Assembly (NCBI GenBank): GCA_016927675.1
Contig: JAFGMF010000028.1
Span: forward strand, 1 to 6,492
Direction: 5' to 3'
DNA length: 6,492 bases
Origin: Candidatus Cloacimonadota bacterium
GTDB lineage: Bacteria; Cloacimonadota; Cloacimonadia; Cloacimonadales; TCS61
The notes beneath the pieces are model-generated. The model did not search any database and was not told the origin of the DNA. It was given only the letters and a program-made list of their open reading frames with translations. Of the stretch, positions 6,203 to 6,492 are shown in pieces. A program made the translations under genes and the position numbers. The number at the start of each line of letters is the position of its first letter. The stretch's first letter is position 1.

Positions 6203-6492
6203 TGAAAAAAGCAGATAAATTTGTGATCAATGCAGCCGGTAGAATGGTTCCCACTATTGTTAACGGACGGAAAGTAGTTCCCTTTCAGGGTGTTAATAAA
6301 TACCGTCCCGACTTCAAAGGAGCTGCTCCGCGCGTGCCCACATGTATTGATTATCCCGCAGACGGCAATAAAATAGTCGCTTCTCTGAAAGATGCTCTGA
6401 TTAAATCTGGACTTAAAGATGGCATGACCATTTCCACTCATCATCACTACCGTAACGGTGATTATATTTCCAATCAGATCTTCGACATTGCC
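6202..6492 (+). CDS. citF: Citrate lyase alpha subunit (CitF), N-terminal part, cut by window end
   Basis: The frame is open for 97 codons from ATG 6202-6204 to the window edge; the family is about 510 residues long, so about a fifth is visible. CitF is the CoA-transferase-like subunit that swaps the acetyl group on the acyl carrier for a citryl (or citramalyl) group. Visible signatures are the N-terminal NAAGRMVP...VVPFQG stretch and the block SLKDALIKSGLKDGMTIS (67-84) followed by THHHYRNGDY (85-94), which aligns with E. coli CitF AIRRSGLQDGMTVSFHHAFRGGD. GGAGGT (6188-6193) lies 8 bases upstream, inside the preceding gene, and the TAATG overlap suggests translational coupling with the CitD-CitE fusion, fitting an equimolar complex. 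Genes for prosthetic-group attachment and the acetate:lyase ligase (citX, citG, citC) are not in the window and may lie downstream or elsewhere. Confidence 0.92.
   Translation, partial: MKKADKFVINAAGRMVPTIVNGRKVVPFQGVNKYRPDFKGAAPRVPTCIDYPADGNKIVASLKDALIKSGLKDGMTISTHHHYRNGDYISNQIFDIA

Overview
The window looks like a chromosomal piece from an AT-rich, fermentative bacterium of the FCB group. The best guess is a Cloacimonadota-like lineage. This rests on a Por/type IX-style C-terminal sorting domain with the FCB-typical NYPNPFNP motif, strong AGGAGG-type ribosome binding sites, and a set of amino-acid and organic-acid fermentation genes. The assignment is inference, since no rRNA or marker gene is present.

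Left part (1-1492), minus strand. One secreted repeat protein fills 227-1492 and is followed by a strong intrinsic terminator (172-203). It has a signal peptide, nine degenerate repeats of about 30 residues with two Trp positions each, and a sorting domain. It is interrupted by a single in-frame amber codon at 947-949. That codon sits in the column where the other eight repeats carry Trp, so it looks like a TGG-to-TAG change. A REP-like palindrome of a type common in FCB genomes forms a variable loop of the sorting domain. Bases 1-171 are AT-rich and show no gene.

Middle (1493-2276). This is a gene-free divergent region of about 780 bp. It holds a degenerate second copy of the 172-203 terminator hairpin, a cluster of imperfect inverted repeats at about 1812-1965 that resembles REP or mobile-element debris, a short perfect palindrome, and a candidate sigma70-type promoter just before the operon.

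Right part (2277-6492), plus strand. This is a compact, apparently co-transcribed run of four genes: (1) a saccharopine dehydrogenase (glutamate-forming) homologue; (2) a lysine-ketoglutarate reductase (saccharopine dehydrogenase, lysine-forming) homologue; (3) a fusion of the citrate-lyase acyl carrier protein (CitD) to the beta subunit (CitE); and (4) the start of the alpha subunit (CitF), overlapping the fusion by one base and cut by the window edge. Genes 1 and 2 are the two halves of the eukaryotic aminoadipate-semialdehyde synthase, here as separate genes in swapped order. Together they would convert lysine plus 2-oxoglutarate through saccharopine to glutamate plus aminoadipate semialdehyde. 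The adjacent CitDEF complex would cleave citrate, or possibly citramalate as in methylaspartate-pathway glutamate fermentation. A lysine-to-glutamate-to-citramalate route would explain the pairing, but this is a hypothesis. I see no tRNA, rRNA, CRISPR array, intact transposase or replication origin.
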